64,000 nt of DNA from assembly GCF_000017205.1 (NCBI RefSeq), contig NC_009656.1:4716001-4780000 (forward strand), in the 5' to 3' direction. A model generated the notes under the pieces. That model was not told where the DNA came from. It searched no databases and saw only the letters and a list, made by a program, of their open reading frames with translations. Each line of letters opens with the position of its first letter. Position 1 is the first letter of the stretch. The position numbers and the translations under genes were made by a program. Below, piece by piece: positions 9,983 to 23,413 of this stretch. This DNA comes from Pseudomonas paraeruginosa PA7. GTDB taxonomy: Bacteria > Pseudomonadota > Gammaproteobacteria > Pseudomonadales > Pseudomonadaceae.

Positions 9983-10349
9983 CTGACTTCCCCCTACGCC
10001 GGCGCAGCAGTGCGCGCATCCAGCTGGGAAGCTCGCCGCCGCGCATCCACTCGAGCATGCCGATGCCGCCGGTCACGCACAGGGTCGCGGCGACGAAGGC
10101 GGCCATGCCGCTGGTCTGGGTCAGACCGCGACCGAGCGCCTCGACCCCGGCGTAGTAGCCACCGACCCAGGACACCAGCAGGTAGCCCAGGCGGGTCAGG
10201 GTGTTGTAGTCGCGGGCGAACACGACAAAGAAGATGGCGCCGCCGAAACCTCCCAGCAGGGCGTTGCCATCGATACCCGGCAGGTACATGGCCAGGCCGA
10301 CGCCAGCCATTGCGCTGGCGGCGGAGGCCGCGGAGCTTGGCTCGGACAT
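9975..10349 (-). CDS. alpB: AlpB, phage-type holin of the alp lysis cassette
   Basis: 124 residues with three hydrophobic segments from about residue 10 (including NALLGGFGGAIFFVVFA and MAAFVAATLCVTGGIGM) and an Arg-rich cytoplasmic tail RALLRRRRGK, as expected of a holin. The start ATG 10349 has GGGAG six bases upstream. First gene of the lysis cassette; its promoter lies just past the end of alpA, and the leader between them folds into two hairpins. PAO1 equivalent PA0908. Confidence 0.88.
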   Translation of the reverse strand: MSEPSSAASAASAMAGVGLAMYLPGIDGNALLGGFGGAIFFVVFARDYNTLTRLGYLLVSWVGGYYAGVEALGRGLTQTSGMAAFVAATLCVTGGIGMLEWMRGGELPSWMRALLRRRRGKSDG

Positions 10350-10362
10350 GGATGACTCCCGG

Positions 10363-10393
10363 AAATGAAAAGGCCCGCCGAAAAGGGCGGGCC
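10363..10393 (-). terminator. Intrinsic terminator in the alpB leader
   Basis: On the minus strand GGCCCGCC / GGCGGGCC forms an 8-bp stem around a CTTTTC loop, followed by TTTTCATTT. It lies between the alpBCDE promoter and alpB, exactly where an antiterminator would have to act. Confidence 0.75.
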
Positions 10394-10401
10394 CGGAACG
10401 A

Positions 10402-10427
10402 CCGAAGCCCGCACTGGCGGGCTTCGG
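10402..10427 (-). terminator. Second, promoter-proximal hairpin in the alpB leader
   Basis: A perfect 11-bp stem CCGAAGCCCGC / GCGGGCTTCGG with a 4-base loop. It is followed on the minus strand by TCGTTCC, so the U-run is weak. It may be a pause or partial terminator ahead of the main one at 10363-10393. Confidence 0.6.
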
Positions 10428-10452
10428 TCAGAGGAATTTCAATCGTGGAGAA

Positions 10453-10481
10453 TTTATACCTTTATCGTCCCATGTCGTCAA
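10453..10481 (-). promoter_or_regulatory. Predicted alpBCDE promoter
   Basis: Minus-strand -35 TTGACG (10476-10481), an exact 17-base spacer, and -10 TATAAA (10453-10458). This is near-consensus sigma-70 and puts the transcript start near 10446, directly upstream of the two leader hairpins. AlpA is known to act at this promoter as an antiterminator; its binding element is not delimited here. Confidence 0.75.
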
Positions 10482-10513
10482 TATGGGAAAACCTGTTTTT
10501 CAGCAGAAATTTT

Positions 10514-11044
10514 TTAATGCTCGCAGACGATCCCCACCTGCGCCATCGGCTCCTCGAGGCGCAACAGCGCCTGGCGCAGCAGCGCGGCGACCCGCTCGCG
10601 CCATTCCTTGTCCCAGCGATGCAGGGTGCTCTTCGACAGGCCGCTGAGTCGCTCGACCTCGCGGATGCTCGACGGCGGGCGGCGGAACATGCGCATCAGC
10701 AAGGCCAGGGCCGCGCGCTGCTCGATGGGGCCGGCAGCGGGCTTCAACCAGTCACGCAAGGCCGCCAGGCCGAGGACGAAATCCCGACCGCAAGCGAACT
10801 CGGCACGCACCACCGCCAGTTCCAGTGGATGCGCGGCCAGCTGGCGCTGGGCGAAGCGTACGGTCATCACCGCCTGGGCCTGCCATTCGTGCGGGCTCAG
10901 GCCGCTGGGCAGGCGCTCGATGAAACTGCGGTCGAAACGTTCACGCAGGCTGTCGATGACCATCGCCGTCGAGGACCTCGGCCCGGGTTGCTGCTCGAAC
11001 ATCCAGTAAGCCACCGCCAGCGCCTGTTCGGTACTTTGAAACAT
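10514..11044 (-). CDS. alpA: AlpA, positive regulator (antiterminator) of the lysis cassette
   Basis: 176 residues from ATG 11044, with AAGGAGGG upstream. The N-terminal ~110 residues are helical with no enzyme motif. The C-terminal part holds a predicted helix-turn-helix (IREVERLSGLSKSTLHRWDKEW, ~residues 128-150). In PAO1, AlpA (PA0907) is repressed by AlpR. After DNA damage it binds the alpBCDE promoter region and loads onto RNA polymerase as an antiterminator. The sequence supports that role: the next thing downstream is a strong promoter followed by intrinsic terminators. Transcribed divergently from alpR. Confidence 0.9.
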   Translation of the reverse strand: MFQSTEQALAVAYWMFEQQPGPRSSTAMVIDSLRERFDRSFIERLPSGLSPHEWQAQAVMTVRFAQRQLAAHPLELAVVRAEFACGRDFVLGLAALRDWLKPAAGPIEQRAALALLMRMFRRPPSSIREVERLSGLSKSTLHRWDKEWRERVAALLRQALLRLEEPMAQVGIVCEH

Positions 11045-11158
11045 GGGGTATTCCCTCCTTGGCCGGCCCATCTGGCTGGCCGTTCGCAATCGCCACCCGC
11101 AGTGGCCTTTCTTGGGCTGCCGTCCTGCTCGATGGGAACGGGAAAGCGCTGAAAATAT

Positions 11159-11167
11159 GGTAATACC
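11159..11167. promoter_or_regulatory. Candidate AlpR operator dyad in the alpA-alpR intergenic region
   Basis: GGTAATACC is a perfect 4-bp dyad around a central A, set in an AT-rich block between the divergent genes. It lies ~50 bases from alpR and ~115 bases from alpA. It is the most symmetric element I can find there; AlpR binding to it is inference. Confidence 0.35.
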
Positions 11168-11215
11168 TATATATAGATACTTGCAATGCCACAGGCACAC
11201 CTTTAGTCTTGCCCC

Positions 11216-11929
11216 ATGGAACTCAAAGATCGCATCAAGGCAGCGCGCAAGCATGCCAATCTCAGCCAGGTCCAGCTTGCCCAGGCGGTAGGCATGACCC
11301 AGACCTCCATTTCCGATCTGGAGCGCGGCAAGTCCCGCGCCACCAGCTTCGTCGCGCAGATCGCCGGCGCCTGCGGCGTCAACCCCCTGTGGCTGGCGGA
11401 AGGTCGTGGCGAGATGCTCGCCGAGCGCGGCCAGGCGAACGCAGGACCCAATGCCAGTTGGCTTGGCGCAGTAGAATCATGGGACGACGAAACGCCACTG
11501 GATGCCGACGAGATCGAACTGCCCTTCTACAAGGAGATCGAGCTGTCCGGCGGCAAGGGCAGCACGGTCATCCTGCAGACCGGCGGGCGCAAGCTGCGCT
11601 TCGGCAAATACACCCTGCGCAAGAAGAACATCGATCCGGCCAGCGCCGCCTGCGTCACCGTCAGTGGCAACAGCATGGAACCGGTCCTGCCGGACGGCAG
11701 CACGGTGGGCGTCGACACCAGCGCGAGAACGATCAGGGACGGCGACATGTACGCCTTCGACCACGACGGACAACTGCGCGTGAAGCTGCTCTATCGCCTG
11801 CCGGGCGGCGGCCTGCGGATCCGCAGTTTCAACAGTGACGAGCACCCGGACGAGCGCTACGAGCCCCAGGAAGCCGCCGAGCACATCAATGTGATCGGCC
11901 GGGTGTTCTGGTACTCGGTACTGGTCTGA
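11216..11929 (+). CDS. alpR: AlpR, LexA/CI-type autocleaving repressor
   Basis: 237 residues. The N-terminal HTH_3 (XRE) domain (ELKDRIKAARKHANLSQVQL, ~1-60) is followed by a linker and a C-terminal S24 peptidase domain. Catalytic residues are visible: Ser153 in GNSMEP and Lys190 in RVKLL. A candidate Ala76-Gly77 cleavage site sits in the linker. This is the design of phage CI and pyocin PrtR repressors that self-cleave with activated RecA. In PAO1 (PA0906) it represses alpA. No Shine-Dalgarno precedes ATG 11216, so the transcript may be leaderless or poorly translated, as with lambda cI. Confidence 0.93.
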   Translation: MELKDRIKAARKHANLSQVQLAQAVGMTQTSISDLERGKSRATSFVAQIAGACGVNPLWLAEGRGEMLAERGQANAGPNASWLGAVESWDDETPLDADEIELPFYKEIELSGGKGSTVILQTGGRKLRFGKYTLRKKNIDPASAACVTVSGNSMEPVLPDGSTVGVDTSARTIRDGDMYAFDHDGQLRVKLLYRLPGGGLRIRSFNSDEHPDERYEPQEAAEHINVIGRVFWYSVLV

Positions 11930-11984
11930 GCGTCTCTCCGCCCTGCCTGGCGGCGGGGCCCTCCCACGGCGGAAGGAAATCCCG

Positions 11985-12021
11985 GACAAAGAAAAAGGGC
12001 CTGCATTTCTGCAGGCCCTTT
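11985..12021 (-). terminator. Terminator of the tRNA-Arg transcript
   Basis: A perfect 12-bp stem AAAGGGCCTGCA / TGCAGGCCCTTT with loop TTTC, followed on the minus strand by TTTTTCTTT. It begins six bases downstream of the second tRNA-Arg 3' end. Confidence 0.9.
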
Positions 12022-12026
12022 CGGTA

Positions 12027-12103
12027 TGGCGCACTCAGGAGGATTCGAACCTCCGACCGCTCGGTTCGTAGCCGAGTACTCTATCCAGCTGAGCTATGAG
12101 TGC
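12027..12103 (-). tRNA. tRNA-Arg(ACG), copy 2
   Basis: 77 nt with CCA encoded at 12027-12029. Acceptor stem GCACTCA/TGAGTGC, discriminator G, anticodon loop CTACGAA (anticodon ACG), T-arm GGTTCGAATCC. Identical to the copy at 12213-12289. No promoter is evident in the ~110 bases between them, so they are probably cotranscribed. Confidence 0.97.
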
Positions 12104-12212
12104 GTTTCGGTGCTTTTGCCGGCCACCCGCCGGTAACGCTTCTTTTACCGCGAAAGACCGAAACTGTCGATCCTTCATCTCGGAAATCCTGTGTGAGGAC
12201 TTCTTCGAAAGA

Positions 12213-12289
12213 TGGCGCACTCAGGAGGATTCGAACCTCCGACCGCTCGGTTCGTAGCCGAGTACTCTATCCAGCTGAGCTATGAGTGC
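12213..12289 (-). tRNA. tRNA-Arg(ACG), copy 1
   Basis: Identical in all 77 positions to the downstream copy, with CCA encoded. It is preceded by a strong promoter (12303-12330) with a GC-rich discriminator. No integrase or attachment duplication is visible beside it. Confidence 0.97.
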
Positions 12290-12302
12290 GTCGTGGGGGC
12301 GC

Positions 12303-12330
12303 ATTATAGATTGTGGATTTTATCCGTCAA
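12303..12330 (-). promoter_or_regulatory. Promoter of the tRNA-Arg pair
   Basis: Minus-strand TTGACG (12325-12330), 16-base spacer, TATAAT (12303-12308), then GCGCCCCC. The GC-rich discriminator is typical of stringently controlled stable-RNA promoters. Confidence 0.85.
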
Positions 12331-12404
12331 GCAATTTTTTCAATCAAATCAGTAACTTAGTTACCAAGATGGCTTTCGCCGCCTGAATCAACCTCTAACA
12401 CTTG

Positions 12405-12497
<93 letters not shown>

Positions 12498-12511
12498 GCA
12501 ACACGGGGCGC

Positions 12512-12539
12512 ATGATACCCATCTTTACCCCGTTTGCAA
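12512..12539 (-). promoter_or_regulatory. Promoter of tRNA-Ser
   Basis: Minus-strand TTGCAA (12534-12539), 16-base spacer, TATCAT (12512-12517), followed by GCGCCCC. It ends 14 bases before the tRNA 5' end and shares the GC-rich discriminator of the tRNA-Arg promoter. Confidence 0.7.
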
Positions 12540-12558
12540 AGGGAAAATTAGAGAAAAA

Positions 12559-12744
12559 TTAATGGTTTGGCTCTTGATCTTTCTCTTTCTGGATGCGCTG
12601 GTAGATTTCCTCCCGGTGCACGGCGACTTCCTTCGGCGCGTTGACGCCAATGCGCACCTGGTTCCCTTTGACACCCAGTACCGTCACGGTGACGTCGTCA
12701 CCCACCATCAGGGTCTCTCCGACCCGACGAGTCAGAATCAGCAT
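12559..12744 (-). CDS. rsmA: RsmA, CsrA-family translational regulator
   Basis: 61 residues starting [17 protein letters not shown], the full CsrA/RsmA family sequence including the RNA-binding strand-1 residue Arg6 and the VHREEIY motif (Arg44). It binds GGA motifs in mRNA leaders and is titrated by RsmY/RsmZ. It controls the switch between acute and chronic virulence traits, including type III and type VI secretion. ATG 12744 has GAGGAG upstream; the longer open frame to 12834 is not coding. It follows lysC in the same direction but after a terminator, so it has its own promoter within 12745-12880. PAO1 equivalent PA0905. Confidence 0.98.
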   Translation of the reverse strand: MLILTRRVGETLMVGDDVTVTVLGVKGNQVRIGVNAPKEVAVHREEIYQRIQKEKDQEPNH

Positions 12745-12880
12745 TCCTTTCTCCTCACGCGAATATTTCAGGACAACAGTCTGCAAAAAAGAAATGGCGG
12801 CGGATCCGCAGAAATCAAGAGCGCGATCCTTCACCCAGTATTGACCAGTCCCGCCGGAATGAAAGTTCCTGCCGAACGGT

Positions 12881-12916
12881 CAAAAACGACAAAAGGCGCG
12901 GGATCGCCGCGCCTTT
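12881..12916 (-). terminator. lysC terminator
   Basis: Minus-strand stem AAAGGCGCG / CGCGCCTTT with a 7-base loop, followed by TTTTGTCGTTTTT. It separates lysC from rsmA. Confidence 0.85.
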
Positions 12917-12928
12917 CGCCTGCCCGCG

Positions 12929-14167
12929 TCACTCGCCCTGTCGCGCCGGCGCGTCGAGTTCGAACGCCGTGTGCAGGGCACGTACCGCCAGCTCCAGATA
13001 CTTCTCCTCGATCACCACGGAAACCTTGATTTCCGAGGTGGAGATCATCTGGATGTTGATGCTTTCCTTGGCCAGCGCCTCGAACATGCGGCTGGCCACC
13101 CCGGCGTGCGAACGCATGCCGACACCGACGATGGAGACCTTGGCGATATTGGTGTCACCGATGGCTTCGCGCGCGCCGATGTTGGCGGCGGTCTGCTTGA
13201 GGATTTCCAGCGCGTTCAGGTAGTCGTTGCGATGCACCGTGAAGGTGAAGTCGGTGGTGTTATCGTGCGCCACGTTCTGCACGATCATGTCGACCTCGAC
13301 ATTGGCGGCGCTGATCGGTCCGAGGATCTTGAAGGCCACGCCGGGGGTATCGGGTACGCCACGGATGGTCAGCTTGGCTTCGTCGCGATTGAAGGCGATG
13401 CCGGAGATGATCGGCTGTTCCATGGATTCCTCTTCATCATCGATAGTAATGAGGGTGCCCGGACCCTCCTGGAAGCTGTGCAGCACGCGCAGCGGAACGT
13501 TGTACTTGCCGGCGAACTCGACCGCGCGGATCTGCAGCACCTTGGAACCGAGGCTGGCCATTTCCAGCATTTCCTCGAAGGTGATCTTGTCCAGCCGGCG
13601 GGCCTGCGGCACCACGCGCGGATCGGTGGTGTAGACACCGTCGACGTCGGTGTAGATCTGGCACTCGTCGGCCTTCAGCGCCGCCGCCAGGGCCACTCCG
13701 GTGGTATCGGAACCGCCGCGGCCCAGGGTGGTGATGTTGCCGTTGCCGTCGACGCCCTGGAAACCGGCGACCACCACCACCTTGCCGGCCTTGAGGTCGG
13801 CCCGGATGCTGCTGTCGTCGATATGCAGGATGCGCGCCTTGGTATGCGCGCTGTCGGTGAGGATACGAACCTGGTTGCCGGTGTAGGAAACCGCCGGCAC
13901 GCCGCGCTTGATCAGGGCCATGCTGAGCAGGGCGATGGTCACCTGCTCGCCGGTCGAGACCATGACGTCCAGTTCGCGCGGAACCGGCTGCTCCATGATC
14001 TGGTTGGCCAGGCCGATCAGACGGTTGGTCTCGCCGCTCATGGCGGAAACCACCACGACGACGTCGTCTCCCGCTTCGCGGAATTTCTTCACCTTCTCGG
14101 CCACCTGCTCGATACGCTCGACGGTGCCGACGGAGGTCCCTCCAAACTTCTGTACGATCAAAGCCAT
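12929..14167 (-). CDS. lysC: Aspartokinase LysC
   Basis: Phosphorylates aspartate, the first step towards lysine, threonine and methionine. 412 residues. The kinase domain opens with the VQKFGGTSVG motif (residues 5-14). Two ACT regulatory domains fill residues ~265-410, where feedback by lysine and threonine would act. ATG 14167 is preferred because the kinase motif starts five codons in; the open extension upstream lacks any conserved sequence. Lies ~150 bases downstream of alaS. PAO1 equivalent PA0904. Confidence 0.97.
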   Translation of the reverse strand: MALIVQKFGGTSVGTVERIEQVAEKVKKFREAGDDVVVVVSAMSGETNRLIGLANQIMEQPVPRELDVMVSTGEQVTIALLSMALIKRGVPAVSYTGNQVRILTDSAHTKARILHIDDSSIRADLKAGKVVVVAGFQGVDGNGNITTLGRGGSDTTGVALAAALKADECQIYTDVDGVYTTDPRVVPQARRLDKITFEEMLEMASLGSKVLQIRAVEFAGKYNVPLRVLHSFQEGPGTLITIDDEEESMEQPIISGIAFNRDEAKLTIRGVPDTPGVAFKILGPISAANVEVDMIVQNVAHDNTTDFTFTVHRNDYLNALEILKQTAANIGAREAIGDTNIAKVSIVGVGMRSHAGVASRMFEALAKESINIQMISTSEIKVSVVIEEKYLELAVRALHTAFELDAPARQGE

Positions 14168-14314
14168 TTCAAACCGCCTGATTCCGTGAAGGGCGCCCTT
14201 TTGAACCTGCCACATTCTTTCGCTACCCGGACTGGCGGGGCGCACCGCCGGCCGGGCATCAGGGAGCGCTGGCCACCCTGCCCCGCGTCGCTCCGACGAG
14301 GGGCGGGCGCGGCG

Positions 14315-16939
<2,625 letters not shown>

Positions 16940-16979
16940 AGGTTCTTCCACGGAAAATTGGCGGCCACGAATCGCCGGC

Positions 16980-17005
16980 AAAGGGCCGCATTATATCGGC
17001 CCTTT
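16980..17005 (-). promoter_or_regulatory. alaS promoter -10 embedded in an inverted repeat
   Basis: Perfect TATAAT (16990-16995, minus strand) with a GC-rich discriminator, ~50 bases before the alaS ATG. The -10 sits in the loop of a 9-bp inverted repeat AAAGGGCCG / CGGCCCTTT (16980-17005) that could also end the ltaE-like transcript. No good -35 is seen. Confidence 0.55.
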
Positions 17006-17060
17006 GGCAAGGTTGTAGTGTCTTTGCGCGATAGTTATTGCCTATTGGCGACCTTTTCGC

Positions 17061-18065
17061 TTATGAGCGACGAAAGGCCGCGAAGGCATCCAGTACTTGT
17101 CCTATGGACTCGGCGGAAACGTCCAGATGGGTGACCAGGCGCAAACGCGCCGCCGCGCTGATCCGCACCTCGCGCTCGGCGAGGAAATCGCGCAGCGCGA
17201 CGGCCTGCTCACCGATGTCGAGGTAGACCATGTTGGTCTGCACCGGCTCTACCGCATAGCCCAGCTCGCGCAGCCCGTCGCCCAGGCAGGCGGCGTTGGC
17301 ATGGTCGTCGGCCAGGCGCGCCACCTGATGGTCCAGGGCGTACAGCCCGGCCGCCGCCAGCAGGCCGGCCTGGCGCATCCCGCCGCCGACCATCTTGCGC
17401 CAGCGGCGGGCCTTGCCGATCAGTTCGACGCTGCCGCAAAGCACCGAGCCCACCGGCGCACCGAGGCCCTTGGACAGGCACACCGACACCGAGTCGAAGT
17501 GCCGGGTGATCTCGCTGGCGTCTACGCCCAGCTTCACCGCCGCGTTGTACAGGCGCGCGCCATCCAGGTGCAGGGCCAGCCCGCGCGCGCGAGTGAAGGC
17601 ACGGGCGGCGGCCAGGTAGTCGAGCGGCAGCACCTTGCCCTGCATGGTGTTTTCCAGGGCCAGCAGGCGGGTCCTGGCGAAATGGAAGTCGTCGGCCTTG
17701 ATCGCCGCCGCAACCTTGTCCAGGTCGAGCGAACCGTCGGCCTCGCCGTCGATCGGTTGCGGCTGGATCGAGCCCAGCACCGCGGCACCACCGCCCTCGT
17801 ATTTGTAGGTATGCGCCTGCTGGCCGACGATGTATTCGTCGCCGCGCTCGCAGTGGGCCATCAATCCGAGCAGGTTGCTCATGGTCCCGGTCGGTACGAA
17901 GAGCGCCGCGGCGAAGCCCAGGCGCGCCGCCAGCTCTGCCTCCAGGCGGTTGACCGTGGGATCCTCGCCATAGACGTCGTCGCCCAGTTCGGCCGCGGCC
18001 ATGGCTTCGCGCATGCCGGCGGTGGGCTGGGTGACGGTGTCGCTGCGCAGGTCGATGACAGGCAC
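17061..18065 (-). CDS. Low-specificity threonine aldolase family (PLP)
   Basis: 334 residues, fold-type I PLP enzyme of the threonine aldolase family. It has [13 protein letters not shown] at the start and [30 protein letters not shown] follows in mid-sequence, and [16 protein letters not shown] contains the PLP lysine. Such enzymes split threonine/allo-threonine into glycine and acetaldehyde and accept other beta-hydroxy amino acids. The start is GTG 18065 with GAGGAG upstream, because the conserved sequence begins there. Lies between alaS and the end of the aru operon and has its own transcript. PAO1 position PA0902; P. aeruginosa has another ltaA elsewhere, so I give no symbol. Confidence 0.85.
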   Translation of the reverse strand: MPVIDLRSDTVTQPTAGMREAMAAAELGDDVYGEDPTVNRLEAELAARLGFAAALFVPTGTMSNLLGLMAHCERGDEYIVGQQAHTYKYEGGGAAVLGSIQPQPIDGEADGSLDLDKVAAAIKADDFHFARTRLLALENTMQGKVLPLDYLAAARAFTRARGLALHLDGARLYNAAVKLGVDASEITRHFDSVSVCLSKGLGAPVGSVLCGSVELIGKARRWRKMVGGGMRQAGLLAAAGLYALDHQVARLADDHANAACLGDGLRELGYAVEPVQTNMVYLDIGEQAVALRDFLAEREVRISAAARLRLVTHLDVSAESIGQVLDAFAAFRRS

Positions 18066-18151
18066 GGAGGGCTCCTCGGTTCGGCGGAAAAGCCCGATCC
18101 TACGGCGCTCCACCGGCAGCCACAAGGGAAGACGGGAAATCTTCCCGGTCG

Positions 18152-18181
18152 CAAAGAAAACGGAGCGCCGCAGCGCTCCGT
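18152..18181 (-). terminator. Terminator of the aru operon
   Basis: Perfect 9-bp stem ACGGAGCGC / GCGCTCCGT with a 4-base loop, followed on the minus strand by TTTTCTTT. It ends the aruCFGDBE transcript ahead of the threonine aldolase gene. Confidence 0.85.
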
Positions 18182-18211
18182 CATGATCGTGGGGGAAACG
18201 GCCGATACCTC

Positions 18212-19210
18212 TCAGAGCTTGGCCGGAACCACCAGGATTCCGGCGCGCAGTCCGTTCTTCACCCGTGGATTGGGAAAGATGATGCGCGCGCCGACCTCGT
18301 CCACCACCCAGCGCGTGCCGCCGATATCCTCGGCCAGCAGGTAGCCCGGCGAGAGTTCGGTGAAGTTGGCCACGTCGTCGTCGAGGTGCAGGCGGAAGTG
18401 GTCGCTGTGCTTGATCACCTCGCGGGACACGCTGAACAGCTTGAGGCCGTCGAGGTGGGCGCCATCCGGGCGCTCCTCGCTGCCGTCGATGAGCATCTCC
18501 AGGCGCCGTTCCAGGCGCTCCAGGTTGACCTGCTGGTTCTGCCCGAATGGTCGCGCCTTGCCCAGCTCCAGGGTGAAGGCCTCGGCGCCGAGCTGGCCGT
18601 AGGTATAGGCGCTGAAGGTGATTCCCGGTTTGTTCTGCAGCAGCACCGCCTCGATGCCGGCGTCGCGCAGGCGGGCCAGTTCGGCGCGGGAGTGCTCGCG
18701 GCCCTCGGCCCAGGGATAGAGGGCGAACTGCTCGATCCTCGAGCCACGGATCGCGGTGTGCAGGTCGTAGTGCAGGCGGTCCCGCTCGCCCCGGCTGAAG
18801 AACACCTGGGCCAGGCGTTCCAGCTCGGCGGCGCGGAAGGCCTCGTTGCCGCTGCCTTCCTCGTGGCGGCCGTTGAACAGACGGTTCATGTCCTGCTCCA
18901 CGAAGCGTTCGCCACGGCGAATCGCCTCGGGGTTGCCAAGCAGGAACAGGACCCGCGCGGCGGGCTTCAGCTCGCCGCTGGCGAGCTTGCGGACCAGCCG
19001 TTCGAGCAGTTCGATGGGCGCGGTCTCGTTGCCGTGGATACCGGCCGAGAGCAGCAGGTCGACGCCATTGTCGCGGGCGCCGATCGGCGTGACCTCCAGG
19101 GCGCCCTCGGCCAGCCAGTGCAGGCGGGTGCCGTCGGCGGTGAGCTGGATCTTCTCGGTCGGCTCGCGGCCGGCCAGGGTCAAGTCGAGCAGTTTGCCGA
19201 GGGCGAGCAT
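18212..19210 (-). CDS. aruE: Succinylglutamate desuccinylase AruE
   Basis: Last enzyme of the arginine succinyltransferase pathway: hydrolyses N-succinylglutamate to glutamate and succinate. 332 residues of the AstE/aspartoacylase zinc-hydrolase family. Zinc-ligand motifs are visible: [11 protein letters not shown] (His and Glu) and the later DLHTAIRGS (His). It is the distal gene of the operon, 13 bases after the small His-rich gene. The length matches AstE. PAO1 equivalent PA0901. Confidence 0.95.
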   Translation of the reverse strand: MLALGKLLDLTLAGREPTEKIQLTADGTRLHWLAEGALEVTPIGARDNGVDLLLSAGIHGNETAPIELLERLVRKLASGELKPAARVLFLLGNPEAIRRGERFVEQDMNRLFNGRHEEGSGNEAFRAAELERLAQVFFSRGERDRLHYDLHTAIRGSRIEQFALYPWAEGREHSRAELARLRDAGIEAVLLQNKPGITFSAYTYGQLGAEAFTLELGKARPFGQNQQVNLERLERRLEMLIDGSEERPDGAHLDGLKLFSVSREVIKHSDHFRLHLDDDVANFTELSPGYLLAEDIGGTRWVVDEVGARIIFPNPRVKNGLRAGILVVPAKL

Positions 19211-19223
19211 GGGATGTCCTCAG

Positions 19224-19514
19224 TCAGTGGGTGTGGTCGCAGCCGCAGTCGGGGCCGTGCTCGTGGTCGTCGCCCTCTTCGATCGGCTCCATCTCCAGTT
19301 GCAGGCTGACCAGGTTGGTCGCCATCGGCCGCAGCAGCAGGTTGGTGTACTCGGTGTCGCCGTCCTCGACATCCACGCCGATCAGCAACTGGCCGTTACC
19401 GGCCTGCTGGATCCACACTTCCTTGCCCTGCCAGACCACGGCGAAGCGGGTGCAGGAGGTTTCCAGCTGGGTGCCGTCGGTGTCTTCGAGGATCAGTTGC
19501 AGGCTATCGGACAT
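19224..19514 (-). CDS. Small conserved protein with His/Cys-rich tail, inside the aru operon
   Basis: 96 residues. The first ~75 look like a compact beta-rich fold with no family I recognise. The last ~16 (DDHEHGPDCGCDHTH) are a string of His, Asp and Cys suited to metal binding. It lies between aruB (13-base gap) and aruE (13-base gap) on the same strand, so it is certainly cotranscribed. A role in supplying Zn2+ to the zinc enzyme AruE is a speculation from position. PAO1 equivalent PA0900. Confidence 0.85.
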   Translation of the reverse strand: MSDSLQLILEDTDGTQLETSCTRFAVVWQGKEVWIQQAGNGQLLIGVDVEDGDTEYTNLLLRPMATNLVSLQLEMEPIEEGDDHEHGPDCGCDHTH

Positions 19515-19527
19515 GATGGTGAGGCTC

Positions 19528-22379
<2,852 letters not shown>

Positions 22380-23402
22380 TCAACCGCGCTTCTGCGCCGA
22401 CAGCGGCACCGCGCGCACCGAGGCCCCGGCTGCCAGGCGCAAGCGCCTGGCGGTCAGCGGATCGACCACCAGGGTGCCGGCGGCGGCCCGCGCCGGCGCG
22501 GCGGTGATACGGCAATCCTCGCGCTTGCGGTTGTGGATCAGGTATGGCTCGGCGTCATCGCCGGGGGTGCCCACCGCCAGCACCAGGTTCTGGCTCTCGG
22601 CGATGGCGCGGATCTTGTCGGTCTCGGCCTCGATCGCCGGGCCGGCGTCGAAGATGTCGACGTAGCCCTGGTAGCTGAAGCCCTCGGCCTTGAGCATCGC
22701 CAGCGCCGGCTCGGTGTTCGGGTGGACGCGGCCGATCACCCCGCGCGCCTCCTCGGAGAGGAAGCAGGTGTAGAGCGGGAACTTCGGCATCAGCTCGGCG
22801 ATGAAGGCCTTGTTGCCGACCCCGGTGAGGTAGTCGGCCTGGGAGAACTCCATCTTGAAGAAGTGCCGGCCGAGGCTTTCCCAGAACGGTGAACGCCCTG
22901 CCTCGTCGGACATGCCGCGCATCTCGGCGATCAGCTTGTCGCCGAACAGGTGGCGGAATTCGGCGATGAACAGGAAGCGCGCGCGCGACAGCAGCTTGCC
23001 GTTGAGGCCGCTGCGGTGGTCGGCGTGGAGGAACAGCGAGCACAGCTCGGAATTGCCGGTCAGGTCGTTGGCCAGGAACAGCGTGGGGATCTCGCGGTGG
23101 ATGTCGAGTTCCTGCGAAGCGCTCACGGTGAGGCCGACCCGGTAGTTGTACCAGGGTTCGCGAAGTCCCACCGCTCCGGCGATGGCGGAGATGCCGACGA
23201 CCTTGCCGGCGTCGTCCTCGAGGACGAACAGGTAGTCGGCGTCGCCGCGTTCGGCCTCGCCGCGGAAGGCCTTCTCGGCCCAGCTGACGCGATGCTGCAG
23301 GCGCTGTTCGTTGGCCGGCAGGGTGGTCAGGCCGGTGCCGGTGCTGCGCGCCAGCTCGATCAGGGCCGGCAGGTCGGCGCTGGTGACGGGACGTACGATC
23401 AT
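22380..23402 (-). CDS. aruG: Arginine/ornithine N-succinyltransferase subunit AruG
   Basis: Subunit II of the enzyme that succinylates arginine and ornithine with succinyl-CoA, the entry step. 340 residues of the AstA family (GNAT-like fold). Characteristic blocks are MIVRPVTSADLPALIELA, SPFWESLGRHFF and FDAGPAIEAE. Clearly paralogous to the adjacent aruF along its whole length. Start with GGAG at good spacing, 11 bases after aruF. PAO1 equivalent PA0897. Confidence 0.95.
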   Translation of the reverse strand: MIVRPVTSADLPALIELARSTGTGLTTLPANEQRLQHRVSWAEKAFRGEAERGDADYLFVLEDDAGKVVGISAIAGAVGLREPWYNYRVGLTVSASQELDIHREIPTLFLANDLTGNSELCSLFLHADHRSGLNGKLLSRARFLFIAEFRHLFGDKLIAEMRGMSDEAGRSPFWESLGRHFFKMEFSQADYLTGVGNKAFIAELMPKFPLYTCFLSEEARGVIGRVHPNTEPALAMLKAEGFSYQGYVDIFDAGPAIEAETDKIRAIAESQNLVLAVGTPGDDAEPYLIHNRKREDCRITAAPARAAAGTLVVDPLTARRLRLAAGASVRAVPLSAQKRG

Positions 23403-23413
23403 GTCGGGCTCCT

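Noticed and set aside
12027-12289. Genomic island attachment at the tRNA-Arg genes
   Set aside because: Both tRNAs are intact including CCA, and no integrase or displaced 3' tRNA fragment is seen nearby. The two copies are a tandem tRNA duplication, not att sites.
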